From CAYGOC01 sp964351495 (lineage in GTDB: Bacteria > Chlamydiota > Chlamydiia > Chlamydiales > SM23-39), in contig CAYGOC010000001.1 of assembly GCA_964351495.1 (NCBI GenBank), positions 62,001-126,000 on the forward strand: DNA of 64,000 bases, written 5' to 3'. Shown in pieces: positions 42,120-51,618 of this stretch. A program made the translations under genes and the position numbers. Under the pieces are notes generated by a model, which saw only the letters and a program-made list of their open reading frames with translations, was not told where the DNA came from and ran no database searches. How positions within the stretch are numbered: position 1 is the stretch's first letter; each line of letters opens with the position of its first letter.

Positions 42120-43577
42120 TTATCTTCTTTTGCTTTCTTTTTGGTAGAGTCTATCAAAAGAAACTGTCTCCTTAGAAACAACAGAGGCTAAAAAGAAAAG
42201 AGCAACCAAGTTAGGAAAAGCCATAAAAGCATTTAAGATATTAGCAAGGCTCCATATCACATCTAAAGAAGCTACAGCCCCCGGAAGAAGAACAAGAGTA
42301 AAAAAAGTGCGATACCAGAAAACCGTTTTTACTCCCCCTAAGTACTCCACACATTTTTCCCCATAGTAAGCCCACCCTAAAACAGTAGAATAAGCAAAAA
42401 GAATCAAAGATATGGTCACTAAAAGTCCGCCGCTGGGAACCCCTTTTTCAAAAGCCCGTAAAACTAACACGGCTCCACTCAAAAGATTCCCTTGGGAATC
42501 TACTTCTCCTAAAACTCCCGTTACTCCAATTGCAAATCCGGTAATAGAACATACTATAAACGAGGTAATAAAAACCCCTGCCATAGAAATAAGAGCCTGC
42601 CTTGCGGGAACGTCTGTTTTGGCAGCAGCTGCTGCTATGGGAGAAGATCCCAGCCCTGCTTCTGAAGAAAAAACCCCTCTAGAAACACCCATCTGCACCG
42701 CTAACATAACAGTAGAACCTACAAATCCCCCAACCGCGGCCTCTCCGGTAAAAGCGGATCGAATAATTTGTAAAAAAACAGGTCCTATATAAGAGCTATA
42801 AGCAAAAATTACAAATAGTCCTGAAAGAATGTAAAATAAAGACATAATAGGAACAAAAAAGCTCGTTATCCTTCCAATACTTTTAATCCCTCCAAAAAGA
42901 GCCAGTCCTGTAAAAACCACTAAAATAAGACCTGAGACCCAAGAAGGCAAAGAGACTAAATCTTGCATAGCAAATGCAACAGAGTTTGCCTGGATCATGT
43001 TTCCGGTAACTAAAGCGGTAACAGCACCACTTACAGCAAAAAGTGCAGCTAGTTTTTTAGCGTTCATCCCTTTTCTTAAGTAATACATAGGACCGCCACA
43101 CATTTCGTTTTTTTCATCCAGTTCCCTATATTCTACAGCTAAGATAGCTTCTGCATATTTAGTAGCCATCCCTAAAAAAGCCGCCATCCACATCCAAAAA
43201 AGAGACCCCATTCCCCCTATAGCAATAGCCGTAGCCACTCCAGCAATACTCCCTATACCGATCGTTGCCGCTAAAGCTGTCATAAGCGCTTGAAATTGGC
43301 TAATGTCCCCTTCTGCCTTGTCATCATGGCGAGAAAAGGCAATTTTTAAAGAATAAAAAAGATACCGAAACTGCACTCCTTTAAGTCTAAAAGTAAGGTA
43401 CAATCCCACTATTAAAAGAAGAAAAAGAAGGGGAGCTCCCCATAGAAAGCTCTCTATTTTTTGCAGCCAAAAAAGAACCATAATAAAAACCCAACTAAAA
43501 CATAGAAGCAATGCTCGGTGAGTATCCTGAAAAAGGATTTTCTTTGCCAGTTTTTCCTTTTCTGTTATCTTTTCCAT
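42120..43577 (-). CDS. Alanine/glycine:cation symporter (AGCS family)
   Basis: 485 residues with ten or more helices and AGCS landmarks: F-L-W-G near the N-terminus (about 44-47), Q-F-Q-A-L-M-T-A-L-A-A-T-I-G near 94-107, G-G-P-M-Y-Y near 161-166, and G-S-S-P-I-A-A-A-A-A near 310-320. Imports alanine or glycine with Na+ or H+. The start could also be ATG at 43481 (residue 33), which places F-L-W-G about eleven residues from the start as in other family members; with the listed start only eleven bases separate it from the divergent DAHP synthase gene. Confidence 0.85.
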   Translation of the reverse strand: MEKITEKEKLAKKILFQDTHRALLLCFSWVFIMVLFWLQKIESFLWGAPLLFLLLIVGLYLTFRLKGVQFRYLFYSLKIAFSRHDDKAEGDISQFQALMTALAATIGIGSIAGVATAIAIGGMGSLFWMWMAAFLGMATKYAEAILAVEYRELDEKNEMCGGPMYYLRKGMNAKKLAALFAVSGAVTALVTGNMIQANSVAFAMQDLVSLPSWVSGLILVVFTGLALFGGIKSIGRITSFFVPIMSLFYILSGLFVIFAYSSYIGPVFLQIIRSAFTGEAAVGGFVGSTVMLAVQMGVSRGVFSSEAGLGSSPIAAAAAKTDVPARQALISMAGVFITSFIVCSITGFAIGVTGVLGEVDSQGNLLSGAVLVLRAFEKGVPSGGLLVTISLILFAYSTVLGWAYYGEKCVEYLGGVKTVFWYRTFFTLVLLPGAVASLDVIWSLANILNAFMAFPNLVALFFLASVVSKETVSFDRLYQKESKRR

Positions 43578-43588
43578 TCTGAGGCTTT

Positions 43589-44626
43589 ATGCATATAGAC
43601 AATTTAAGCACTCCTTCCACTGTAAAAAAAAAACTCCCCCTCACTCCTCCTTTGCAAGAAAAGATCGCTTTATTTCGAAAGAAAGCACAAGAGGTCTCCC
43701 TTAGAAAAGATAGTCAGGTAGCTTTAGCTTTAGGTCCTTGCTCAATTCATCATTTTGAAGCTTCTTTAGAATATGGCTCTCTTCTGTCTTCTTTTTTTTC
43801 TAAGCTGCATTCTCTCTTTTTCCCTTTGATGCGAGTCTTTGTCCAAAAACCCAGAACCTCTTTAGGTTGGAAAGGCTTTTGTTATGATCCTTTTTTAGAT
43901 TTTTCCGAAGATATTGAAGAGGGAATTTTTTTAAGCCGCAAGCTAATGATAGAGCTTACAAAAAAAAACATCCCCATAGCCACAGAGCTTTTAGACCCTT
44001 TTTTATTTCCCTTTTTCGATGATCTAATCACATGGGGTTTCATCGGAGCTCGAACGACCCTATCTCCCATTCATAGAACGCTAGCTTCTACTGTAAACTT
44101 CCCTGTAGGATTTAAAAATACTATAGAGGGAAGCATAGAAGCCACTGCAACCGGAATAAAGGTTTCTCAAAAAAGAAAAAAAGCACTCGTCCTTTCTGAA
44201 GAAGGAACTGTACAGATTCAAGACGCTCCCGGAAACCCCTATTCTCATCTAGTTTTACGAGGCTCTTTATATGAGCCAAATTTTTCTTACTCCTCTATAG
44301 AAAAAGCCAAAAAGTTACTACTAAAAGAAGGTCTTACTCCCTCTTTTTTTATCGACTGTTCTCATGGAAACGGAATAGAGGGACAAGAAAAGGTTTTTTT
44401 TACCTGCATAGAATATCTTTTACAAAAAGAGAAAGATCTCATAGGAATTATGCTTGAAAGCTATTGGAAAAAAGGAAAGCAGCTCTTAAGCCCCAAAGCA
44501 GACCCCTATATTTCAGTCACAGATGCCTGCCTTTCTTGGGAGGAAACGGAGGAAATGCTAGAAAAAGCGCTTTCTTTGCTTTCTTCCGATACCCTAAAGG
44601 CCGGGGTTTTAGGCGGTCATCGATAA
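43589..44626 (+). CDS. DAHP synthase, class I (AroG/F/H type)
   Basis: 345 residues. Motifs in order: G-P-C-S-I-H (about 49-54, active-site Cys), V-F-V-Q-K-P-R-T-S (about 84-92), G-A-R-T-T (about 151-155), an L-R-G segment with G-N-P-Y-S-H upstream (near 217-229), and D-C-S-H-G-N (about 257-262, metal His). Condenses erythrose-4-phosphate and phosphoenolpyruvate to open the shikimate pathway. Erythrose-4-phosphate can come from transaldolase (56845). GAGG precedes the ATG. Feedback specificity (AroF, G or H) cannot be assigned. Confidence 0.9.
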   Translation: MHIDNLSTPSTVKKKLPLTPPLQEKIALFRKKAQEVSLRKDSQVALALGPCSIHHFEASLEYGSLLSSFFSKLHSLFFPLMRVFVQKPRTSLGWKGFCYDPFLDFSEDIEEGIFLSRKLMIELTKKNIPIATELLDPFLFPFFDDLITWGFIGARTTLSPIHRTLASTVNFPVGFKNTIEGSIEATATGIKVSQKRKKALVLSEEGTVQIQDAPGNPYSHLVLRGSLYEPNFSYSSIEKAKKLLLKEGLTPSFFIDCSHGNGIEGQEKVFFTCIEYLLQKEKDLIGIMLESYWKKGKQLLSPKADPYISVTDACLSWEETEEMLEKALSLLSSDTLKAGVLGGHR

Positions 44627-44867
44627 AAGCATAAGATGCGTTTGCTCTATAAAAACCACGTGTTTTAAGCTGTTTATTATTAAATACATAGCTATATTGT
44701 TGGCAAATTTACGATTGAATCGCAAATTAACAGTATGCATAAGAGACACCTTACCAAAAAGACGGGGGCTTAGTGTTGCAAACCCGAAATACTTTTATAA
44801 AAACAAAGGAAGGAAAAGAAGCTTTCAGCAAGCTGTACTTGCTACTTAGCAATATTCCAACAAAATC

Positions 44868-45308
44868 TTAGTTCTCTTTTTCTGCTTCTATCTTCTTTAT
44901 CCAAAAGGGATGCTCCCAAGTAGAAATTTGTTTTCCCTTTTCGGTTTGAACTACAACTTTATAAGCCAAAATCTTCCCTCTCGGTTCTTCTAAATTATGC
45001 AGAAACAAGTACTCCTTCCACCCCGTTTTAGATTCTATTATATCAGAAAAATCCTCCTCAGAAAGATCCCAAAAACGAATCTTTGTCTTTAGAAAAAGTC
45101 CTTCTTGAAACGTTATTGCAGGAAAGTCCCAACTTACCATTAAACTTTCCCCATTAGGAGGATGTTTTTGTCTCGGATCAGGGGAACCTACCCAAGTACT
45201 GGCTAAGAAATCTTTGGTTATAGGCTTTTGTTGCACTTGAAGATGGTTCGTATAGCACCCCACTAAGAGAAATGAGGCAAAGAAGAAAAGGCTTACGATT
45301 TTTCCCAT
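44868..45308 (-). CDS. Lipoprotein of unknown function
   Basis: 146 residues with a type II signal peptide: basic start, hydrophobic core and lipobox L-V-G-C with Cys18. The mature part is a small beta-rich domain with several Trp and Phe residues. Anchored in the inner or outer membrane on the periplasmic face. Not recognised as a named family. The 241 bases between the DAHP synthase stop and this gene contain no convincing gene; a 6-base inverted repeat lies near 44827-44843 without a T-tract. Confidence 0.62.
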   Translation of the reverse strand: MGKIVSLFFFASFLLVGCYTNHLQVQQKPITKDFLASTWVGSPDPRQKHPPNGESLMVSWDFPAITFQEGLFLKTKIRFWDLSEEDFSDIIESKTGWKEYLFLHNLEEPRGKILAYKVVVQTEKGKQISTWEHPFWIKKIEAEKEN

Positions 45309-45371
45309 CTTGATAGATACTAAATTTATAGCCTTAAGAGTAATAGAGCCTTTTTTTTTCTGCTAGATTTT

Positions 45372-45878
45372 ATGGAAAATAAAAAACACCAAAGCGTTGT
45401 AGGAATTATTTTTTCAGAAGATAGAAGTGAGGTTCTTCTGATCAAAAGAAGGGATGTTCCTGTATGGGTTTTGCCGGGAGGAGGCCTAGAGCCTTTCGAG
45501 TCTGCAGAAGAAGGCGTAGTTCGAGAGCTTTATGAGGAGACAGGCCTTGTAGTTAAGGTAAAAAGAAAAGTAGGAGAATATCTCCCTATAAATAAGCTAG
45601 CCCATTTTACCCATTTTTTTGAATGTGAGAAAATACAGGGCTTTTTACAAGAAGGAGAAGAGACGAAAGATATTGCTTTTTTTCCTGTAGCAAATCTTCC
45701 CAAACTGATCCCCCCTCCATACCCTGAATGGATCCAAGAGGCCTTTTTAAAAACAGCTTTTATAAAAAGAGAATTAACTTCGGTGAATTATAAAAACTTT
45801 TTTAAGTTTTTGTGTTTTCATCCTATTTTGGTAGGGCGATTTGTCCTGCAAAAAATAGGGAAACCTTTTAACTCTTAA
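45372..45878 (+). CDS. Nudix hydrolase
   Basis: 168 residues with a complete Nudix box at about residues 37-59 (G-x5-E-x7-R-E-L-x-E-E-x-G-L), which binds Mg2+ and hydrolyses nucleoside diphosphate derivatives. The C-terminal part (about 125-168) is basic and aromatic. Likely a housecleaning enzyme removing oxidised or unusual nucleotides; substrate not predictable. Convergent with fumC, stops overlapping by four bases. Confidence 0.85.
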   Translation: MENKKHQSVVGIIFSEDRSEVLLIKRRDVPVWVLPGGGLEPFESAEEGVVRELYEETGLVVKVKRKVGEYLPINKLAHFTHFFECEKIQGFLQEGEETKDIAFFPVANLPKLIPPPYPEWIQEAFLKTAFIKRELTSVNYKNFFKFLCFHPILVGRFVLQKIGKPFNS

Positions 45879-47245
45879 AAGTTTGGCCCTATCATATTTT
45901 CTGGACTTGTAATTTTATCAAAGAGCTTTTCTTCTACTCCTTCTAAAAGAGCCGCTTCTTTTAAAGAGAGATTGTTTTGAGTGGCTTTTTGTACGATTTT
46001 AGAGGCTTTATCGTACCCTAAAATTTGGTTTAAAGCCGCTGCTTTCATAAGCGATTTTTCTACGTTTTCTTTCCTTGTTTTTTCCTCTATTTTTAAGCCT
46101 TTAAGACATCTTTTTGTAAAACTTTGTATGCCATCAGAAAGCAGGTGAATAGATTGGAGTAAATTATACCCTATTAAGGGCATATACGTATTGAGTTGAA
46201 ACTGTCCCTGGCTATTTGCTACTGCTATGACTTGATCATTTCCTATCACCTGCAAAGAGAGCATACATAACGCCTCACACTGAGTAGGATTTACCTTACC
46301 CGGCATGATAGAAGATCCCGGTTCGTTAACAGGAAGAAGAAGCTCGTTCAGACCGCATCTGGGTCCAGAACCATAAAAGCGGATATCGTTGGCTATTTTA
46401 AAAAGATCGGAAGCTAAAAGCCGAAGCTCTCCACTCAAAGAGGTCAAAGCTTGCTTGGAAGATATCTGTTGAAAACGATTCTTAGCCGGATGAAAGGGAG
46501 CTTTTAGCTCTTTTTGTAATCTTTTACAAACCTTTTCTGAAAAGGAAGAAAAGCTATTTACTCCTGTCCCTACAGCCGTTCCCCCTATAGCAAGAGCTAA
46601 AAGCTCTTTTTTGGTTTGAGAAAGCCTTTTTAGATCATTTTCTATCTGTGCTGTATACCCGGAAAATTCTTGCTCTATGGTTAAAAAAGTAGCATCCATA
46701 AGATGCGTTCTTCCCACCTTTATTTTGCGCTTCCCCTTTTTCTCAAAGGCCTTCAAAGCAAAATGCAGTTTTTTTATAGAGGGAATCAGGTTTTTTTCTA
46801 CTAAAAGATACGCTGCTATATGTAAAGCAGAAGGAAAAACATCATTAGAAGATTGGCATAAGTTTACATCATCATTCGGATGGACCTTCTCTTTCCCGTT
46901 TCGATTTGCAAGGTGTGCTATTACCTCATTTACATTCATATTGGTCTGGGTACCGGAACCTGTTTGCCATACAGAAAGAGGGAAATGCTTCTCTTCTTTT
47001 TTTTGTAAAAGAAAAGAGGCCGCTTCTACAATTTCTTTTTTCTTGTGGTTAGAAAGAAGGCCTTTTTCTTGATTGACAAAAGCAGCATGTTTTTTGATTA
47101 CAAGTAGCGCTTCTATTATCTCGTAAGGAATTTTCTCTGATCCTATCGGAAAGTTGTGCAAAGAACGGGCAGTTTGCGCTCCATAAAATCGATCTTCAGG
47201 AACCCACACTACCCCTAAAGAGTCCTCTTCTTTCCTTTTTTTCAT
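45875..47245 (-). CDS. fumC: Fumarate hydratase, class II
   Basis: About 456 residues. The fumarase/aspartase signature G-S-S-I-M-P-G-K-V-N-P (about 313-323), T-G-S-G-T-Q-T-N-M-N (about 95-104) and the S-S-N-D-V-F-P segment are all present. Interconverts fumarate and malate in the TCA cycle; class II is oxygen-stable and iron-free. The ATG at 47243-47245 is chosen because AGGGG lies seven bases upstream; an ATG two codons earlier sits directly against that site. Confidence 0.93.
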   Translation of the reverse strand: MKKRKEEDSLGVVWVPEDRFYGAQTARSLHNFPIGSEKIPYEIIEALLVIKKHAAFVNQEKGLLSNHKKKEIVEAASFLLQKKEEKHFPLSVWQTGSGTQTNMNVNEVIAHLANRNGKEKVHPNDDVNLCQSSNDVFPSALHIAAYLLVEKNLIPSIKKLHFALKAFEKKGKRKIKVGRTHLMDATFLTIEQEFSGYTAQIENDLKRLSQTKKELLALAIGGTAVGTGVNSFSSFSEKVCKRLQKELKAPFHPAKNRFQQISSKQALTSLSGELRLLASDLFKIANDIRFYGSGPRCGLNELLLPVNEPGSSIMPGKVNPTQCEALCMLSLQVIGNDQVIAVANSQGQFQLNTYMPLIGYNLLQSIHLLSDGIQSFTKRCLKGLKIEEKTRKENVEKSLMKAAALNQILGYDKASKIVQKATQNNLSLKEAALLEGVEEKLFDKITSPENMIGPNF

Positions 47246-47310
47246 AAACATGCCCCTTTATAAGGGGATATACCCTAAAAAAACCCTTTTTGCCAAGAGC
47301 TTTGCAGACT

Positions 47311-47347
47311 AAAAAAAAGAAAAAGGCCCCTTAAGTTTGGAGCCTTA
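47311..47347 (-). terminator. Rho-independent terminator of the V-ATPase operon
   Basis: Eleven bases beyond the end of atpK, AAGGCTCC pairs with GGGGCCTT (eight pairs, one wobble) around the loop AAACTTAA, followed by TTTCTTTTTTTT on the minus strand. A textbook terminator. Confidence 0.78.
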
Positions 47348-47357
47348 AAAAGACCTT

Positions 47358-47780
47358 CTACAGTAAAAGAATAGCAAATACGAAGGCAAACAAAGCAAAA
47401 GACTCTACGATTCCCAAAGCGGCAAAGGTTTTTCCAAAAACACTTGGCTGCTTGGCTGCCGCTTGAATTCCTGTTGCAGCACATTTACCTTGATAAATAG
47501 AAGAAAACATAATGGCAAGACCTACAAAAAACCCAATCCCCAAAGAAGATAAAGGGGAAAGCCTTCCCGCTTCTATGCTATTTTTCATTAAAATCATTAA
47601 CACAAACCCATAAATCGATTGGGAGGCAGGAACAGCAGACATACCAATAAACTTAGCGTGCCCTTCTTCCACTCTAGACATAACTCCATGAGATGCCATC
47701 CCTGCTATTCCGCAGCCAATGGAGCTACCCAAACAACCCATTCCCAAAACAATCGCGGGACCTATCATACTAAAATCCAT
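47358..47780 (-). CDS. atpK: V-type ATP synthase subunit K (proteolipid)
   Basis: 140 residues with four membrane helices, the duplicated hairpin form of the c-ring subunit. The ion-binding carboxylate is Glu126 in helix 4 (G-I-V-E-S-F-A). Ser53-Gln54 in helix 2 and Gln97 in helix 3 line up with residues that bind Na+ in Enterococcus hirae NtpK, so Na+ coupling is possible. Forms the rotating ring in the membrane. Last gene of the ATPase operon, four bases after subunit I. Confidence 0.9.
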   Translation of the reverse strand: MDFSMIGPAIVLGMGCLGSSIGCGIAGMASHGVMSRVEEGHAKFIGMSAVPASQSIYGFVLMILMKNSIEAGRLSPLSSLGIGFFVGLAIMFSSIYQGKCAATGIQAAAKQPSVFGKTFAALGIVESFALFAFVFAILLL

Positions 47781-47783
47781 ACT

Positions 47784-49697
47784 CTAACCTCTTTTATATG
47801 TAATAAATCGTAAAGGATTAAAAAATTTGCCTCCTCCTTCAAAACAGTAGCGATACCATTCTAAAAAATTGAGACGAAGACCATGTATCACTCCACTCAT
47901 AACTCCTAAAATAATGTTGGTAAAATGACCCACTATCACCACAAAAATACCGAAAAACCCTAAGCTTTCTCCTATATCATTAAACGTAGAAGCCATTATC
48001 ATTCCGGCTAGCGCTAAGGCATAGAGCCTCAAATACGACAGCACATCTGCAAAAACCTGGACCACATTCATAATTTCGAAAACCCCTTTAAGTCTCTGTT
48101 GCACCAAAGCAAAAATGACAGCAAGGCTCACCCCTGTAAACAAAGTGTAAAGGCCCCATTCTTCTGCTTTTACTTTAGAAATGATTCCCAAAAAATGAAG
48201 CGATGTAGTCGCATTTAAGACATAAGGAAAAAAGAGATACCCTCCAATCATAAATAAAACCCAGCCTATTCCTGCTAGGTTTTTTTTCGCATTTCTAAAA
48301 AAAGCAAGCATTAGATGCATAACTCCTATGAAAAGAGAAACCTCCATCAAAATATTTCCTTCAAAATCTTCTAACATTTCATACTTTGTATGCCCTCTTT
48401 CATTTGTAGAAGAAGCTATCTGCAAGATACGGTCCGGCTTTTTTTCTTTTTGTAAAACAGGAAATTTTTGAATCCACTTTTGATAGACATCATCTTGTTT
48501 TGCAAAATGATACTCGACCTTCTTTTCGACTAAAAAATAGGTCAAAGAAATCTTTCGAAAAGGACTATCTACAGCAAATTGAATTCCAAAAAAAGAACCG
48601 GTCAGCACTCCCCAAGAAATGCAAAATAAAGAAATAGTTAAAATCAAATTAGAAAATCGTTTTAAAGCTCCTGTCCAAAAAGGAAACTTCCACCGTAAAA
48701 AAAGGGCTACTCCCAAATATAAAAATCCATACCCTGCATCGGATACAATCATCGCAAAGAAAAGAGCAAAAAACCAAAAAACCCAAGGAGAAGGATCGGT
48801 ATCTTCATGAGAAGGGGTGTCATAAACTTTCACCAAATCCTCCCCTATTTTAGAAGTTTTTTTATTTTCCATATAGGTGGGGATCTTTTCTTCTTTCCCT
48901 ATAGAAACTTCTTCATAGAAAAGAGGAAAAGAAGAGATCATCTCTTGCAAAAGGGACTCTTTATTACAAGGGAGCCATGCCTCCACAGCAAAAAGAGAAG
49001 AAAGAGGATAGCTTGCCTTTTTTTTAGCCTGATGCAGGTGAAATGTGTTTAGCCTTTTTACTAAATCTTCGTGTAAAAACTCTAAATAGGCTGTCAAATT
49101 TCTTAATGTTTCTTCTAAAAGAGTTTCTGTTTCTTCAAGCTCTTTAAGCTCCTTTTGGATCTTTCCTAAAGGCTTTTCGATAAAAAGCTCAATCATTCCG
49201 GGATAGTTTTTTCTTTCTTTATGAATCCCTACAAAATAGTCGAGGTCATACTCACTTCCAACAAAATAGAGCCCTTCAGGAAGGGTAATCTCTTGTACTT
49301 TACTGCTTTTCATAGCAAAATACTGAAAGACCCTTTTCCCTTCTTGTTCGATAAACTCTTTATCTTCTAAAGAAAAATCACCAAATACTCCAATTCGAGA
49401 AGCCTCCAAGTAAAGCTCTCTCTTTTTTTCAGCAAACAGCTCTAGCTCTTCTTTTGTTTTAAGAACCTCTTTAGCTAAAGAAAGGGGATCTTGCGAAGAG
49501 ACAAAAGTCTGTTTTAAAATCACCTGTCTTTTCTTCAAGACTTTTATAGCGTGGGAAAGAGATTCTATATGGGGATCTTCTATTTTGGTAGACGCACCTA
49601 TAAACTCTAAAATTCCTTTTTTTTGCGCTTTTGCAAAAAAAGCATCTAGATGTTTTTTCCCCCCTACAAAAAGCAGTTTTTTCATTGTAAAAATCAT
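47784..49697 (-). CDS. atpI: V-type ATP synthase subunit I
   Basis: 637 residues, the stator/ion-channel subunit (V-ATPase a homologue). The cytoplasmic N-terminal half (about 1-300) carries coiled coils; the C-terminal half (about 305-637) has seven to eight membrane helices. The functionally critical Arg is likely in the R-L-Y-A-L-A-L-A-G-M segment near 565-575. Provides the ion half-channels next to the K ring. ATGA overlap with the subunit D stop suggests coupling; an alternative start is the ATG at 49685. Confidence 0.9.
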   Translation of the reverse strand: MIFTMKKLLFVGGKKHLDAFFAKAQKKGILEFIGASTKIEDPHIESLSHAIKVLKKRQVILKQTFVSSQDPLSLAKEVLKTKEELELFAEKKRELYLEASRIGVFGDFSLEDKEFIEQEGKRVFQYFAMKSSKVQEITLPEGLYFVGSEYDLDYFVGIHKERKNYPGMIELFIEKPLGKIQKELKELEETETLLEETLRNLTAYLEFLHEDLVKRLNTFHLHQAKKKASYPLSSLFAVEAWLPCNKESLLQEMISSFPLFYEEVSIGKEEKIPTYMENKKTSKIGEDLVKVYDTPSHEDTDPSPWVFWFFALFFAMIVSDAGYGFLYLGVALFLRWKFPFWTGALKRFSNLILTISLFCISWGVLTGSFFGIQFAVDSPFRKISLTYFLVEKKVEYHFAKQDDVYQKWIQKFPVLQKEKKPDRILQIASSTNERGHTKYEMLEDFEGNILMEVSLFIGVMHLMLAFFRNAKKNLAGIGWVLFMIGGYLFFPYVLNATTSLHFLGIISKVKAEEWGLYTLFTGVSLAVIFALVQQRLKGVFEIMNVVQVFADVLSYLRLYALALAGMIMASTFNDIGESLGFFGIFVVIVGHFTNIILGVMSGVIHGLRLNFLEWYRYCFEGGGKFFNPLRFITYKRG

Positions 49698-50299
49698 GCC
49701 ATAGCCCGCTTTTTTTCTATCTTCTCTTTAGCCACTTTTGCTTGTGATACCGCTGTAAGAAATTGATCTCCTAAAAAAATGCGGATTTTCTTTATGCTAT
49801 TTTTTGCTTGGGGAATAAGCACTTTCTCAAATAAATTTACCCGAATGGAGACCTCTCTTAGTTCTTTTTGCAGTGCTCTTAGTTTTTCTTTGACAACCTC
49901 TTTTTCTTCTTTTTTGGTCACCATTTCCTTTGTCTTTTCTAAAGCACTATCAAACCAAATAGGCGTCTCAAAGAAAAACAGTTCCTCTTCTGCGAAAAAC
50001 ACCTTTTCTAAAATAGGAGCTTCCACCCCTGCTATATTTTCATACTCTTTATCCACATGAATCACGGTTGCTGCATCTGTAAGACTAGCTTCTACCTTTT
50101 CCTTGAAAAACCCGGAAAAAGCCTCTACTTCTTCTCGTTTTTCTTTCCATTTTCTCTCTGTTTCTGCAAGGAGAATTTCTACTTGGTTTACCTCTATTTG
50201 CAAAAGAGACTTCTTCAGCTGAAGGGTAGGTAAATACCGTTCGAGTTGACTTAACTTTTTCTCTTGAAGACGCAGTTCGTTTTTGGTCAGTTTCAGCAA
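49694..50299 (-). CDS. atpD: V-type ATP synthase subunit D
   Basis: 201 residues with long N- and C-terminal helices and a beta-hairpin middle, the central-stalk subunit that turns inside the A3B3 head. The N-terminal T-K-N-E-L-R-x-Q-x-x-x-L pattern and the C-terminal R-V-N-L-F-E-K-V-L-I-P segment are typical. One base separates it from the stop of subunit B, and it overlaps subunit I. Confidence 0.9.
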   Translation of the reverse strand: MLKLTKNELRLQEKKLSQLERYLPTLQLKKSLLQIEVNQVEILLAETERKWKEKREEVEAFSGFFKEKVEASLTDAATVIHVDKEYENIAGVEAPILEKVFFAEEELFFFETPIWFDSALEKTKEMVTKKEEKEVVKEKLRALQKELREVSIRVNLFEKVLIPQAKNSIKKIRIFLGDQFLTAVSQAKVAKEKIEKKRAMA

Positions 50300-50300
50300 G

Positions 50301-51605
50301 CTATTCCTCTCTGGGCCAATATTTTTCTACAAGCTCTTGTTTCATACCCACTTCTTCTCTTTCAAAACATTCTGCAAGAGTTTCCCAGCAGGTATCCAGC
50401 GCTTTTTCTAAGGGAATGTTCACTGATAAATTCATAAGCCTCTCTTCAAAAAGAAAGGAGAAACGAAGCAGTTTTTGATCCCACTTAGAAAGGCGAAACC
50501 CCATAGACTCTCTTTCTCTTGCTTTTTTCGAATCTGCATAAAGACGGATTGTAGAATTAGCCACATCTCCATGATCTTCTCTTGTGACCTTTCCTATTAC
50601 TTGCTGTTTTAAACGAGATAAAGAGCCAAAAGGATCGATTCTTCCCCCATTTAAATAAAACTGCCCTTCCGTAATGTAGCCTGTGTTATCAGGAACGGGA
50701 TGAGTCACATCTCCACCCGGCATAGTAGTTACGGCTAAAATAGTTATAGAACCACTATCTTGGATATCTACCGCCTTCTCATAACGAAAAGCCAAATCGG
50801 AATATAAAGAACCCGGGTATCCTCGGTTAGAGGGGATTTGGTCCATTGTAATAGAGATTTCCTTTAAAGCATCTGCATACGATGTCATGTCGGTTAAAAG
50901 AACCAAAACATTTTTTCCCTCTATAGCAAAGTTTTCTGCGGCAGCAAGAGCCATGTCAGGAACTAAAAGACACTCTACTAAAGGATCTGTTGCCTTATGA
51001 ATAAACATCACCGTTTTTTCCAAAGAGGTGGATTTTTCTCCATTATCGATAAAGGCTTGGTAATCATCAAAGCGAAGACCCATCCCTCCTATTACCACCA
51101 CATCCGCATCGGTTTGATTGGCAATTCTCATCAAAAGCTGATTATAAGGCTCCCCCGGAGCCGCAAATATGGGTATTTTTTGGGATTTTACTAAACAGTT
51201 ATACACATCGATCATAGGAATATTGGTTCTCACCATTTCTTTAGGAACAGTCCTACAAATAGGATTAAAAGAAGGCCCTCCAATAGGGGTCTCTTTTCCT
51301 TCTATAAAAGGTCCCTCATCTATCGGAAACCCTACTCCATTTAACCTTCTTCCTAAAAGGTCTCCCGAAAAAACAAGTTCCATCTCTTTTTGTAAAAAAA
51401 TAACCTTATCTCCCGTAGAAATACCGCGGGTGCTTTCAAAAACTTGCAAGGTGACTTTTTCGTTTTCAATACGAATCACTGACGCATAGGTAGACGTATT
51501 GTTTTTTCTCTCCACTCTAGCCAGCTCCCCTAAAGAAACATTTTCAGCTGCTACTGTGATTAAGTTTCCTCTCATATCTAAAATGCGGTCATATACCTTT
51601 CTCAT
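50301..51605 (-). CDS. atpB: V-type ATP synthase subunit B
   Basis: About 434 residues, the non-catalytic nucleotide-binding subunit. Typical segments: L-G-R-R-L-N-G-x-G (about 85-93), M-V-R-T-N-I-P-M-I-D, A-A-x-N-F-A and E-G-Q-F-Y-L. The ATG at 51603-51605 is chosen because the protein then begins M-R-K-V-Y-D-R, in register with chlamydial AtpB; a TTG nine bases upstream is less likely. Alternates with subunit A in the hexameric head. Confidence 0.93.
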   Translation of the reverse strand: MRKVYDRILDMRGNLITVAAENVSLGELARVERKNNTSTYASVIRIENEKVTLQVFESTRGISTGDKVIFLQKEMELVFSGDLLGRRLNGVGFPIDEGPFIEGKETPIGGPSFNPICRTVPKEMVRTNIPMIDVYNCLVKSQKIPIFAAPGEPYNQLLMRIANQTDADVVVIGGMGLRFDDYQAFIDNGEKSTSLEKTVMFIHKATDPLVECLLVPDMALAAAENFAIEGKNVLVLLTDMTSYADALKEISITMDQIPSNRGYPGSLYSDLAFRYEKAVDIQDSGSITILAVTTMPGGDVTHPVPDNTGYITEGQFYLNGGRIDPFGSLSRLKQQVIGKVTREDHGDVANSTIRLYADSKKARERESMGFRLSKWDQKLLRFSFLFEERLMNLSVNIPLEKALDTCWETLAECFEREEVGMKQELVEKYWPREE

Positions 51606-51618
51606 AAGCACCAATCTT

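Noticed and set aside
44627..44867. Possible small gene or RNA gene after the DAHP synthase
   Set aside because: One 42-codon frame exists but lacks a convincing start and overlaps the lipoprotein end; no tRNA-like fold and no terminator-type hairpin with T-tract.
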